A program made the position numbers and the translations under genes. Shown piece by piece: positions 1-6,996 of a DNA stretch of 21,327 nucleotides. The stretch covers positions 1 to 21,327 of IMG/VR virus record IMGVR_UViG_3300032249_000299. One strand, written 5' to 3'. The notes under the pieces were generated by a model, which worked only from the letters and a program-made list of their open reading frames with translations, was not told the origin of the DNA and searched no databases. Source of the DNA: a virus. Position 1 is the stretch's first letter, and every line of letters begins with the position of its first letter.

Positions 1-146
1 AGTGTTTCGGACCTCGAAATTTTCCTAGCGGGACTATTGAGAAACGCTTAAATCCAAACCCCAGGCTCTGACTACAAAAACCCCTACCCCAGCACAGCAT
101 TTAAGCAGTCCGTACGCTGAATTTAACCGTTTAAGAGTTTGTTTAA
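1..146. other. Non-coding leader upstream of the small terminase gene
   Basis: No convincing coding region, tRNA or strong sigma-70 promoter is visible here. The stretch is richer in A and T than the genes that follow and contains a C-rich run near 81-90, a CGTACG palindrome at 111-116 and several TTTAAG words (one inverted at 47-52). In lambda-type phages the cohesive-end site lies just upstream of the small terminase gene, so this is the most likely place for a cos site or part of one. I cannot identify a nick site by eye. The window edge may cut the region short. Confidence 0.4.
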
Positions 147-147
147 G
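100..147 (+). promoter_or_regulatory. Cluster of TTTAAG words, possible terminase or regulator binding site
   Basis: TTTAAG occurs at 100-105, 130-135 and 142-147, with the near-match TTTAAC at 122-127 and an inverted copy (CTTAAA) at 47-52. The last two form GTTTAAG-AGTTT-GTTTAAG, a direct repeat with a 12-base period that runs into the GTG start of the small terminase gene. Small terminases of the Nu1 type bind repeated sites (R sites in lambda cosB) beside their own gene, so these words could be such sites, or an autoregulatory operator. This is inference from position and repetition; chance in an AT-rich leader is a real alternative. Confidence 0.25.
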
Positions 148-737
148 TGCTGATCGGCTTCAGCGATTTCGCCAGGCTAAAAGAGGTTTCAGCTGCAGCG
201 GTAACGACTGCGTGCAAATCGCGAATTAAGGAAGCGATCGTGGAGCGCAACGGTAAGCGGATGCTTGACCGTGACAAAGCGCTGGAGCTGTGGGATCGAA
301 ACACAAGGCGCAACGGATCAGAGCGGGTATCTGATGAGGCCAGGCAACGCGATCAGCGAGCATTGACCAACGAGCCTGGTGAGGCACCGGCGATCACGCC
401 TGCTGAGGTTTCGGGGGTGACGCCCGAGGCGTTGAAGACGCTGATCATGGGGCTGCCAGAGGATCAGATTCCAGGGATAGACATAAGCCGCGAGCGAAAG
501 GCGCACTATGACGCCGAGGTGGCGCGACTCGAAGCGCTCAAAGAGCGGGGCGAGTTGGTGCCCAACTACGAGGTGGTCAGAGAAGCCTCTCGTCTTGCTC
601 GCCAGGTGCGAGATCTGCTGATGCCCATTGCCAGTCGAAACGCAGCAGCGCTGGCCACGATGCAGGACACCGACGCGATCCGGGCATTACTGGAGGGCGA
701 GATCTACTCCGCACTCCGAGGGCTAGCCAATGCCTGA
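147..737 (+). CDS. terS: Terminase small subunit (Nu1-like)
   Basis: This 196-residue protein probably recognises the packaging site on phage DNA and recruits the large terminase. The first 50 residues look like a small helix-turn-helix or winged-helix domain (FSDFARLKEVSAAAVTTACK, then a basic segment ending in RMLDRDKALELWD), as in Nu1-type subunits. The middle (about 65-105) is rich in Pro, Glu and Ala and is probably a linker. Residues 110-196 are helical and charged (SRERKAHYDAEVARLEALKE), typical of the oligomerising and large-subunit-binding part. The start is GTG at 147: an in-frame TAA at 144-146 rules out anything earlier. There is no strong ribosome-binding site. The gene overlaps the large terminase start by 8 bases. 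Length and position fit the family; individual residues are too divergent to name the DNA contacts. Confidence 0.85.
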   Translation: MLIGFSDFARLKEVSAAAVTTACKSRIKEAIVERNGKRMLDRDKALELWDRNTRRNGSERVSDEARQRDQRALTNEPGEAPAITPAEVSGVTPEALKTLIMGLPEDQIPGIDISRERKAHYDAEVARLEALKERGELVPNYEVVREASRLARQVRDLLMPIASRNAAALATMQDTDAIRALLEGEIYSALRGLANA

Positions 738-2586
738 CGGCGCGGTGCTTTACCGCGATGCATTCATTGCAGCGCTGCAACCGCCGATGGATCTAACCGT
801 CAGCGAGTGGGCCGACGCCGAGCGCCAGCTGACTCGACGCAGCACCTCGGAGCCGGGCCTGTGGCGCACCGACCGGGTGCCTTATTTGCGGGAACCGATG
901 GACCTGCTGAGCCCACGAGAGAAGCAAGTCAAGCGGGTGGTGCTGATCTTCGGCAGCCAGACAGGAAAAACGGAGGTCGGCCTCAATTGGTTGGGCCGAA
1001 CGATCGCGCTAGACCCGGCGCCATTCCTGACGATGTTCCCCACCGAGAGTTTTGCGAAGCGCCAGATCAGGCAGCGGCTCGCTCCACTGTTCACCGATAC
1101 GCCGGCCGTGGCGGCGAAGTCCCTGAGCAGCAAAAGCAGAGACGCGGCCAACTCCATGTTCCTTAAAGAGTTTGAGGGCGACATGCTGCTATCGATCATC
1201 GGCGGCAACAGCGGCAGCGCAGCGCAGGGGATGCCGGCGCAATACGTGTGGGCTGACGAGGTGTCGTCCATGCCGTTGGAGATGGATGACAAGGGCGATC
1301 CATTGGAGAATGCGGAAGCACGGCAGACCAACTTCCCAGACCGCAAGGGACTGATTACCAGCACCCCCGGCACGCGCGGCGCCTGCCGGATTACCTGGGA
1401 GTTTGAAGAGCGCAGTGACCGGCGGCTACGTCATGTGTTGATGCCGTGCTGTGGCGCGCTCGAGGTGCTGCGATGGCGTGAGCACATGGTCTGGGATAAG
1501 CCAGACGGTGAGGTTTGGTGTCAGTGCCCAGTGTGCGGCGAGCGTGTAGCTCAGCACCACAAGACCAGCATGTTGGCCGGTGGAGTGTGGCGAGCTACGG
1601 CCAAGGGTGATGGCGAGACCGCAGGATTCCACCTGCCGGGATGGTATGCGCCCTATGGCTGGCTGAGCTGGGAGAAGATCCGTGATGAGTTCCTAAGGGC
1701 CAAGGGCGATCCGCTGCTGCTGAAGGGCTGGGTCAACAAGCGCGCGGCCGAGCCATGGGAAGACGAGAGCCTGGCCAAGGTCAGCGCTGATGGCCTGATG
1801 GCACGGGTGGGCGGCTATGACCACGGCACCTGCCCAGCCGGTACGCTGGCGCTGCTGATGGCGGTGGATACACAGGACACCTGGCTAGAGGTTTCGGTCT
1901 GGGGTTATGGCCGCGGTGATGAAGCGTGGCGGATCTGGCACCAGAAGATCGAGGGCGACCCTGGGCAGGATCACGTCTGGGCACAGGTCACAACGATCCG
2001 TGAGATTGCATGGCCGCGCGAGGGTGGCGGCACGATGAAGGTGCTGCACTGCGCAGTTGATACCGGCGGGCACTACACCAATGAGGGCTATGAGTATTGC
2101 CGGCAGCACGCGCGGGACGGCGTTGTAGCGATCAAGGGCAGCAGCCAGCGAAACGCACCGGTGCTGGGTAAGGGCACGAAACAGGACGTGAACTTCAGGG
2201 GTCGGGTAGTGAAAAACGGCGTGACGCTGTACATGGTGGGAACTCACGCTTTGAAGCGGACGATCTACAGCCGTTTGAAGGTTGAGGAACCAGGGCCTGG
2301 GTATATCCACTTTGACGATGCAACCAGCGATGACTACCTGCAGGGCCTGACGTGCGAGCGTTTGCAGCCGCGCTACGTGAAAGGGTTTCAGGTGCTTGAG
2401 TGGGTGAAGCCCAGCGGCGCCCGGAATGAACCGCTCGACCTGAAAGTTTACTGCCTGGCGATGCTGGAGCTTCTCAAACGCCGCTACAACCGCGCCACGA
2501 TGTGGGACCAACTGGAAGCGCAGCTAACCGGCGTCCCAACCGTTGCGACTATTGAGCGCAAGAAAGGAAGTTGGTTAGGCCGGTGA
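730..2586 (+). CDS. terL: Terminase large subunit, GpA family (ATPase and nuclease)
   Basis: This is the motor that cuts concatemeric DNA and pumps it into the prohead. The 618-residue length fits lambda gpA-type terminases (about 640). The ATPase domain has a Walker A motif GSQTGKT at residues 75-81, a Walker B-like YVWADEV at 172-178 with Asp176-Glu177, and a coupling-motif-like ITSTPG at 209-214. A cysteine cluster (Cys240, Cys241, Cys264, Cys266, Cys269) resembles the zinc-binding insert of GpA proteins. The nuclease domain starts near residue 372 with LALLMAVDTQD, where Asp380 is a likely metal ligand; a later VDTGG near 443-447 is a second candidate. The ATG at 730 lies inside the end of the small terminase gene, so translation is probably coupled. 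GpA-type terminases usually make cohesive ends, so cos packaging is inferred. Confidence 0.96.
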   Translation: MPDGAVLYRDAFIAALQPPMDLTVSEWADAERQLTRRSTSEPGLWRTDRVPYLREPMDLLSPREKQVKRVVLIFGSQTGKTEVGLNWLGRTIALDPAPFLTMFPTESFAKRQIRQRLAPLFTDTPAVAAKSLSSKSRDAANSMFLKEFEGDMLLSIIGGNSGSAAQGMPAQYVWADEVSSMPLEMDDKGDPLENAEARQTNFPDRKGLITSTPGTRGACRITWEFEERSDRRLRHVLMPCCGALEVLRWREHMVWDKPDGEVWCQCPVCGERVAQHHKTSMLAGGVWRATAKGDGETAGFHLPGWYAPYGWLSWEKIRDEFLRAKGDPLLLKGWVNKRAAEPWEDESLAKVSADGLMARVGGYDHGTCPAGTLALLMAVDTQDTWLEVSVWGYGRGDEAWRIWHQKIEGDPGQDHVWAQVTTIREIAWPREGGGTMKVLHCAVDTGGHYTNEGYEYCRQHARDGVVAIKGSSQRNAPVLGKGTKQDVNFRGRVVKNGVTLYMVGTHALKRTIYSRLKVEEPGPGYIHFDDATSDDYLQGLTCERLQPRYVKGFQVLEWVKPSGARNEPLDLKVYCLAMLELLKRRYNRATMWDQLEAQLTGVPTVATIERKKGSWLGR

Positions 2587-2614
2587 TCCATAGCCTGAGG
2601 CAGGAGGTGTCCCC

Positions 2615-2812
2615 ATGGCGTTTACGCAGCAGCAGTACGAAGATCTGGTGGCTGCAATTGCCGAGGGTGTCACCACGGTGGCAAGCAACGGCCGGCAGGT
2701 TCAATACCGGAGCCTGTCGGAAATGATGAAGCTCAAGGCTGTGATGGAGGAGGAGCTAGGCGTAAGCGGCGCAGGTCGCCGCCGGCACTACGCCAGTTTC
2801 AGGAGAGATTGA
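2615..2812 (+). CDS. W: Head-tail joining protein, gpW-like
   Basis: A 65-residue protein placed between the large terminase and the portal, exactly as in lambda. In lambda, gpW enters the filled head at the portal and is needed before the connector and tail can attach. The sequence has the family pattern: a helical start (FTQQQYEDLVAAIAEG), a hairpin ending in the motif VQYRSLSEM, then a helix leading to EELG. The C-terminal tail is very basic (GRRRHYASFRRD), as in gpW, where the tail is needed for activity. The ATG at 2615 is preceded by a good ribosome-binding site, AGGAGG at about 2602-2607. Its TGA overlaps the first base of the portal ATG. Confidence 0.88.
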   Translation: MAFTQQQYEDLVAAIAEGVTTVASNGRQVQYRSLSEMMKLKAVMEEELGVSGAGRRRHYASFRRD

Positions 2813-4236
2813 TGGCCAGCAAGAAACCCACGCGCGATCAGCTGGAGCTGGCGTTGAAGTCTGCGCAGAAAGAGCTAGCGGTTACGCATCTTCGAGCGTT
2901 TGAGTCAGCAAAGGAATCAAGGCGTACTGAGAACTGGTACACGCGCAATGGCGGACCGAATGCTGATATTCGCACCGCCTGGCGACTGCTGACGCAACGC
3001 CATCAGGATCTGGTGGACTCCAACCCCTGGGCCAGTCGTGCGGTGCGGGTCATTACCAACAATTGGGTGGGCGATGGGATCATCGGCTCACCGGTTGGCG
3101 CCAGCAAGCGCTACGACCAGGCATGGAATGATTGGGCCGATACGGTCGATTGCGACCATGCGGGGCTGCTGAATTGGTACGGCCTGCAGGCGCTGATCGC
3201 TCGCACCACGGCGGTGCGGGGCAGCTGCCTGATCCGCCGGCATATTGATGAGCGGATGATTGACCAAGGCCTAGTGCCGCTGAGGCTGCAGGTGCTGGAG
3301 CCTGACATGCTGGACTTCAGCCGGGACGATGGCAGCCGGATCAAGTTTGGCAAGCAGTACGACCGCGAAGGCCGGCTTGAGGGTTACTGGATCAGGCAGA
3401 CGCACCCTGGCGAGACGGAATGGAACGGCGTAAAGATCCAGAGCGACTTTGTGGAGGCCAGTGAAATCCTGCACACCTACGAGGTGAACCGCCCCGGCCA
3501 AGCGATCGGCGTGCCATTTGGCTCGGCGGTGCTGCTGCACCTACGGGACATTGATGACATTGCCTCGGCGATGCTGCTGAAAGCCAAGATTGCGGCATGT
3601 TTCACGGCGTTTGTGTATTCCAATGAGCCAGGCGAATCAGCAGCGATACCAGCGCTAACCGAAACGCTGGAGCCTGGCGCAATTGAGGTGTTGCCAGACG
3701 GCAAGCAGATCACCTTCGCCAATCCGCCAGTGGCGCCGGATTACGTCGAGCATGAAAAATATCACCTCCATGCTGTCGCCGCTGGGTATGGGATCACTTT
3801 TGAAGCGCTGACGGGGATTCTGTCGGATGTGAATTTCAGCTCTGGCCGCATGGGCTGGATTGAGTCTCACCGTCAGATTGCAGCCTGGCGATGGAACCTG
3901 ACAATCCCGCAGGTGATGGACCCGGTGCATCGTTGGTTCAACGATGCGGCAAGGCTGGCCCAGGTTCGCGGACCACGGCGAATGATCTGGACTCCACCAA
4001 GGCGCGAGCTGATTGATCCAGCCAAGGAGATCGCCTCGTTGATTGAGGGTGTGAAGGCTGGCTTTATGAGCCTCAGCGAAGTGCAGCGCTCGCTTGGATT
4101 TATTCCTGCGGAAGTGATGGCAGAGCTTGAGCAGGACATAGCAGATGCTCGCGCCAAGGGCCTGGCGCTGAGCGTCGATGGCGCCAGCAGTCAGCCGGAT
4201 GCATCCGTTGAGGATGCAGATGTGGAAACTCCATAG
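2812..4236 (+). CDS. B: Portal protein, lambda gpB family
   Basis: This protein should form the dodecameric ring through which DNA enters and leaves the head. Its 474 residues fit the Phage_portal_2 family. Recognisable stretches are the N-terminal NWYTRNGGPNADIRTAWRLL, the following LTQRHQDLVDSNPWASRAVR and NNWVGDGI (an Arg-rich, Asn-rich opening typical of gpB), and the later YGITFEALTGILSDVNFSSG in the crown or wing region. The preferred start is ATG at 2812, because AGGAGAG at 2801-2807 is well spaced for it; a TTG three bases upstream is less likely. The C-terminal 40 residues are acidic and low in complexity. In some lambda-like phages an internal product of the next gene joins the portal; nothing here suggests fusion of the portal itself. 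Confidence 0.93.
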   Translation: MASKKPTRDQLELALKSAQKELAVTHLRAFESAKESRRTENWYTRNGGPNADIRTAWRLLTQRHQDLVDSNPWASRAVRVITNNWVGDGIIGSPVGASKRYDQAWNDWADTVDCDHAGLLNWYGLQALIARTTAVRGSCLIRRHIDERMIDQGLVPLRLQVLEPDMLDFSRDDGSRIKFGKQYDREGRLEGYWIRQTHPGETEWNGVKIQSDFVEASEILHTYEVNRPGQAIGVPFGSAVLLHLRDIDDIASAMLLKAKIAACFTAFVYSNEPGESAAIPALTETLEPGAIEVLPDGKQITFANPPVAPDYVEHEKYHLHAVAAGYGITFEALTGILSDVNFSSGRMGWIESHRQIAAWRWNLTIPQVMDPVHRWFNDAARLAQVRGPRRMIWTPPRRELIDPAKEIASLIEGVKAGFMSLSEVQRSLGFIPAEVMAELEQDIADARAKGLALSVDGASSQPDASVEDADVETP

Positions 4237-4245
4237 ATTAATTGC

Positions 4246-6207
4246 ATGGAGCATCAACACCCCCAGCCCGGTGACATGCGGCGTGCGGCTTTTCAGCCGG
4301 CGACGCTTAACCCCGACGCTCGAACCATCGAGCTGACCTGGACGACTGGCGCCAGGGGGCGGCGTGCATCCTGGTTCGATGGCGACTGGTACGAGGAGCT
4401 CGATATGAGCTCTGGCGCCGTCCGCCTGGACCGGCTGAACAATGGCGCATCGCTGTTGAACAGCCATCAATCCGCCGACCTATCCAACATCCTCGGGGTG
4501 GTGGAAAAGGCATGGATTGAAAACGGAGAAGGCCGAGCTCGCGTGCGCTTTTCGGAGCGTGCAGATGTAGAGCCGATCTTCCGTGATGTGGCCAGCGGCA
4601 TTATCCGCAACGTCTCGGTTGGCTATCAGGTCCATAGGTGGTCTGATCCGATCCGTGGCGCGGACAAAGAACCGCCGACCTACCGCGCACTGGACTGGGA
4701 GCCAATGGAGCTCAGCCTGGTGGGTGTGCCATTTGACGCGAAAGCGCAAACCCGTAATCAACCAATTAACCCGGACGCTTCCATGCCCGACAACCTGAAT
4801 CAACAGGCCGGAGGTGATCCGGCAATTATCGAGACCACCCGTGCTCTCGACCCCACCACACCCCCCGAACCTGTGCCCGCTGTGGATACTGAACTGCAGC
4901 GCACAAACGCTGATCTACGCCGCGAGCGTGACCTGCTACGCCTCGGCCAGGATGCTGGCCTGAGCACTGATCAAACTGATGAGCTGATCCGCTCTGGCAA
5001 GACCGTCATGGAGTGCAGCCGCGAGGCCGTGCGCCTGATGCGTTTGCGCTTGGAAAAAGGCGACGTTCGCGCCGAGGATGGCCCTGCCGCCCTTGGCCAT
5101 CCTGCCCGCGTCGAAGTCACCCGCGACTCTGGCGACACCCTGCTACGCGGAATCTCCGCCGGCCTAGAAGCCCGCATCCGCCCCGGCGCACTGAAAGGCG
5201 AAGCCGCCGAGCTTGGCCGCGAGTATCGCAGCTACACCCTGCTGGAGCTGGCCCGTCAGTATCTGGAGAGCCGGGGCGTCAACACCCGCGGCATGAGCAA
5301 GACCGAGCTGGTCACCCGTGGTTTCCACAGCACCAGCGACTTCCCGCTGCTGTTCTCCAACCTGGCCGGCAAGACCTTGGATGCCGCCTATGAGGAAGAG
5401 CCCCACACCTGGCGCCCGCTTGCCCGTCAGCGCAACCTGCCTGATTTCAAGCAGGCCGCCGATTTGATTGTGGCTGGTGCGCTCACCCCCGAGCTACTGC
5501 TTGAAGGTGGTGAATATAAAGCCGGCACCCTGACCGAAGGCCAACACACCTGGCGCCTTGCTACTTATGCCCGCAAGGTCACTGTTACCCGCCAGGCCAT
5601 CATTAACGACGATCTCTCCGCACTGGAGCGCGTTCCCGAAATGCTGGGCCGCGGCTTCCGCCGCCTTGAGAGCAACATTGTCTGGGCGTTGATCACAGGT
5701 AACGCCACTACCTCGGTTGACAGCCTGTCACTGTTCAACACCGCGCACAACAACAGCTCGGCGCAGACGATCAACACCGCCGGCCTGAACGCTGCCAAAA
5801 AGGCAATGCGTAAGCAGACCGATCTAGCTGGGAACACAATTAACCTGACCCCCAGCTACATGATGGTGCCAACAGATCTGGAGGCTACGGCGCTTCAGTT
5901 CCTGTTCCCGAATGGCTTCATGGCAAACACCAGGACCGGTGAAAACGGCCCTGTGACGGTTCAGAGCGCTGGCATCGAGCTAATCGTTGAGCCTCGCCTC
6001 GACGGTTCTGCTACTACCTGGTACTTGGCCGCATCACCTGGCTCTGTCGAGGGCATTGTCTACGGCTACCTAGCCGGCGAAGAAGGCCCCACGGTAACCA
6101 CCAACGAGAAGCGCGATCCTGACGGCGTTGAGCTGCTGGCCCGCTTTGATTTTGGCGCAGCCGTTAAGGACTACCGCGGCTTCTTCCGCGCTGCTGCGGC
6201 TTCCTGA
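4246..6207 (+). CDS. Prohead protease / scaffold / major capsid protein fusion
   Basis: One continuous frame of 653 residues covers three head functions. Residues about 10-170 match the HK97-type prohead protease fold: LLNSHQ (His74), IIRNVSVGYQV (Ser124) and EPMELSLVGVPFD at 152-164 are the usual signature segments. Residues about 212-275 are charged and probably helical (ELQRTNADLRRERDLLRLGQ), fitting a scaffold or delta-domain. Residues about 325-653 resemble the Mu gpT-like major capsid family, with FSNLAGKTLDAAYEEEP, ARKVTVTRQAIINDDLSALE and a C-terminal ARFDFGAAVKDYRGF. After self-cleavage the capsid part would form the shell. Fusions of this kind are known in phages and are annotated as protease/major capsid fusions. 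The ATG at 4246 lacks a clear ribosome-binding site. An internal ATG at 4783 (Met180) falls exactly at the protease-scaffold junction and might give a shorter product. Confidence 0.92.
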   Translation: MEHQHPQPGDMRRAAFQPATLNPDARTIELTWTTGARGRRASWFDGDWYEELDMSSGAVRLDRLNNGASLLNSHQSADLSNILGVVEKAWIENGEGRARVRFSERADVEPIFRDVASGIIRNVSVGYQVHRWSDPIRGADKEPPTYRALDWEPMELSLVGVPFDAKAQTRNQPINPDASMPDNLNQQAGGDPAIIETTRALDPTTPPEPVPAVDTELQRTNADLRRERDLLRLGQDAGLSTDQTDELIRSGKTVMECSREAVRLMRLRLEKGDVRAEDGPAALGHPARVEVTRDSGDTLLRGISAGLEARIRPGALKGEAAELGREYRSYTLLELARQYLESRGVNTRGMSKTELVTRGFHSTSDFPLLFSNLAGKTLDAAYEEEPHTWRPLARQRNLPDFKQAADLIVAGALTPELLLEGGEYKAGTLTEGQHTWRLATYARKVTVTRQAIINDDLSALERVPEMLGRGFRRLESNIVWALITGNATTSVDSLSLFNTAHNNSSAQTINTAGLNAAKKAMRKQTDLAGNTINLTPSYMMVPTDLEATALQFLFPNGFMANTRTGENGPVTVQSAGIELIVEPRLDGSATTWYLAASPGSVEGIVYGYLAGEEGPTVTTNEKRDPDGVELLARFDFGAAVKDYRGFFRAAAAS

Positions 6208-6234
6208 TCATCCTGATTCCTTCGCATTGATCCA

Positions 6235-6606
6235 ATGAAGAACTACATCCAAGACGGTAGAATCCTCGCCGTTACTGCCCCCGCCGCTGTTGCCTCTGGC
6301 GACTTCGTGCAGGTAGGCCGCATCCGTGGCGTTGCGGTTACATCCGCCGCCAGCGGCGCCCAGGTTGAACTGGCAACCGAGGGCGTGTTCGAGATCCCTA
6401 AGACCGGCTCTGAAGAGTTTGCAACACTGGGACTGCCCGTTTATTGCGTGCTCTCCGGCAACGGTGTGAAGACGGTTACGACCGCCTCTACCACTGCCAA
6501 CGTTCTAGTGGGAGTCAACGTCGCCACTTCTGGCGCCGTGACTGGCAGCCTGCGGGTGAAGCTGCACCCAACGGCATCTAACCAGACCGCCACCGCTGTG
6601 ACCTGA
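6235..6606 (+). CDS. Capsid decoration (cement) protein, DUF2190-like
   Basis: A 123-residue protein directly after the capsid gene. It is rich in Ala, Val, Thr and Gly and appears all-beta. The opening YIQDGRILAVTAPAAVASGD followed by VQVGRIRGVA and the ending TGSLRVKLHP are typical of the DUF2190 family, whose members include head decoration proteins that stabilise the expanded shell. It occupies the position of lambda gpD, although in lambda D precedes the capsid gene E. The ATG at 6235 has no obvious Shine-Dalgarno sequence. A strong hairpin follows 17 bases after the stop codon, which would allow this gene and the capsid gene to be transcribed more than those downstream. The family call is from sequence pattern only. 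Confidence 0.85.
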   Translation: MKNYIQDGRILAVTAPAAVASGDFVQVGRIRGVAVTSAASGAQVELATEGVFEIPKTGSEEFATLGLPVYCVLSGNGVKTVTTASTTANVLVGVNVATSGAVTGSLRVKLHPTASNQTATAVT

Positions 6607-6623
6607 TCGGGTTAATCCCCCCT

Positions 6624-6650
6624 GGCCCTGGGCAACCGGGGCCTAGTTCT
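6624..6650 (+). terminator. Hairpin with terminator-like features after the decoration gene
   Basis: GGCCCTGG (6624-6631) pairs with CCGGGGCC (6636-6643), giving an 8-base-pair stem with one G-U pair and a GCAA tetraloop of the stable GNRA class. The sequence TAGTTCTTTCT follows, which is T-rich but interrupted. It could end part of the transcription after the abundant head proteins or protect the 3' end of their message. Phage late operons often read through such sites. No experimental support is available from sequence alone. Confidence 0.55.
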
Positions 6651-6660
6651 TTCTGAGGCC

Positions 6661-6966
6661 ATGGCAAACCCCTGGGACAGATTGCATCTGCGAATGTGGG
6701 ATGCCACATCACGAAGACTCGGCCGCGTTGCGGTGCAGTTTGGCCAGCTCAGCACGTTCGGAATGTTCGACCACAAGTCGGAAATTGTGCTGGACAAGCA
6801 GGTATTAAGCCTTGAAAATGCGCTGACGGTAAAGACCAGCGAGCTGGGCAATCTGACCTACGGCGACCAGCTAACCGTTAACGGCGCAGCGTACAAGGTG
6901 CGCCATGAGCCGATGCGTATGGCTGACGGGCTGTTTTCAATTGTGCTGCTTGAAGCAATACCCTAA
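6661..6966 (+). CDS. Head-tail connector, gpFII-like
   Basis: A 101-residue protein at the end of the head block. The second half, ELGNLTYGDQLTVNGAAYKV followed by a strand-rich ending GLFSIVLLEAI, matches the pattern of lambda gpFII (from memory, a segment with GDTLTI then a strand-turn-strand). gpFII-type proteins cap the portal complex and provide the surface to which the finished tail binds. The N-terminal half (NPWDRLHLRMWDATSRRLGR) is probably a helix that inserts into the connector, and a middle strand FGMFDHKSEIVL fits the family too. The ATG at 6661 is preceded by a weak TGAGG. This is a small divergent family, so a different connector subtype is possible. Confidence 0.65.
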   Translation: MANPWDRLHLRMWDATSRRLGRVAVQFGQLSTFGMFDHKSEIVLDKQVLSLENALTVKTSELGNLTYGDQLTVNGAAYKVRHEPMRMADGLFSIVLLEAIP

Positions 6967-6996
6967 CCGATACCAACGCCTCCCTAATCTGTAGCC

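Noticed and set aside
1-146. A tRNA or small RNA gene in the leader
   Set aside because: No cloverleaf, conserved T-loop sequence or clear stable fold could be made from these bases.
1885-2511. A 208-codon open frame on the - strand within the large terminase gene
   Set aside because: It is fully antisense to the terminase nuclease region and has no family features or separate start signals.
3655-4470. A 271-codon open frame on the - strand across the portal and protease genes
   Set aside because: It lies antisense to two well-supported genes, spans their junction and shows no recognisable domain; high-GC coding DNA often leaves long empty antisense frames.
5013-5393. A 126-codon + strand frame inside the capsid fusion gene
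   Set aside because: The product is an Arg/Pro-rich, low-complexity string typical of a shifted reading of GC-rich DNA.
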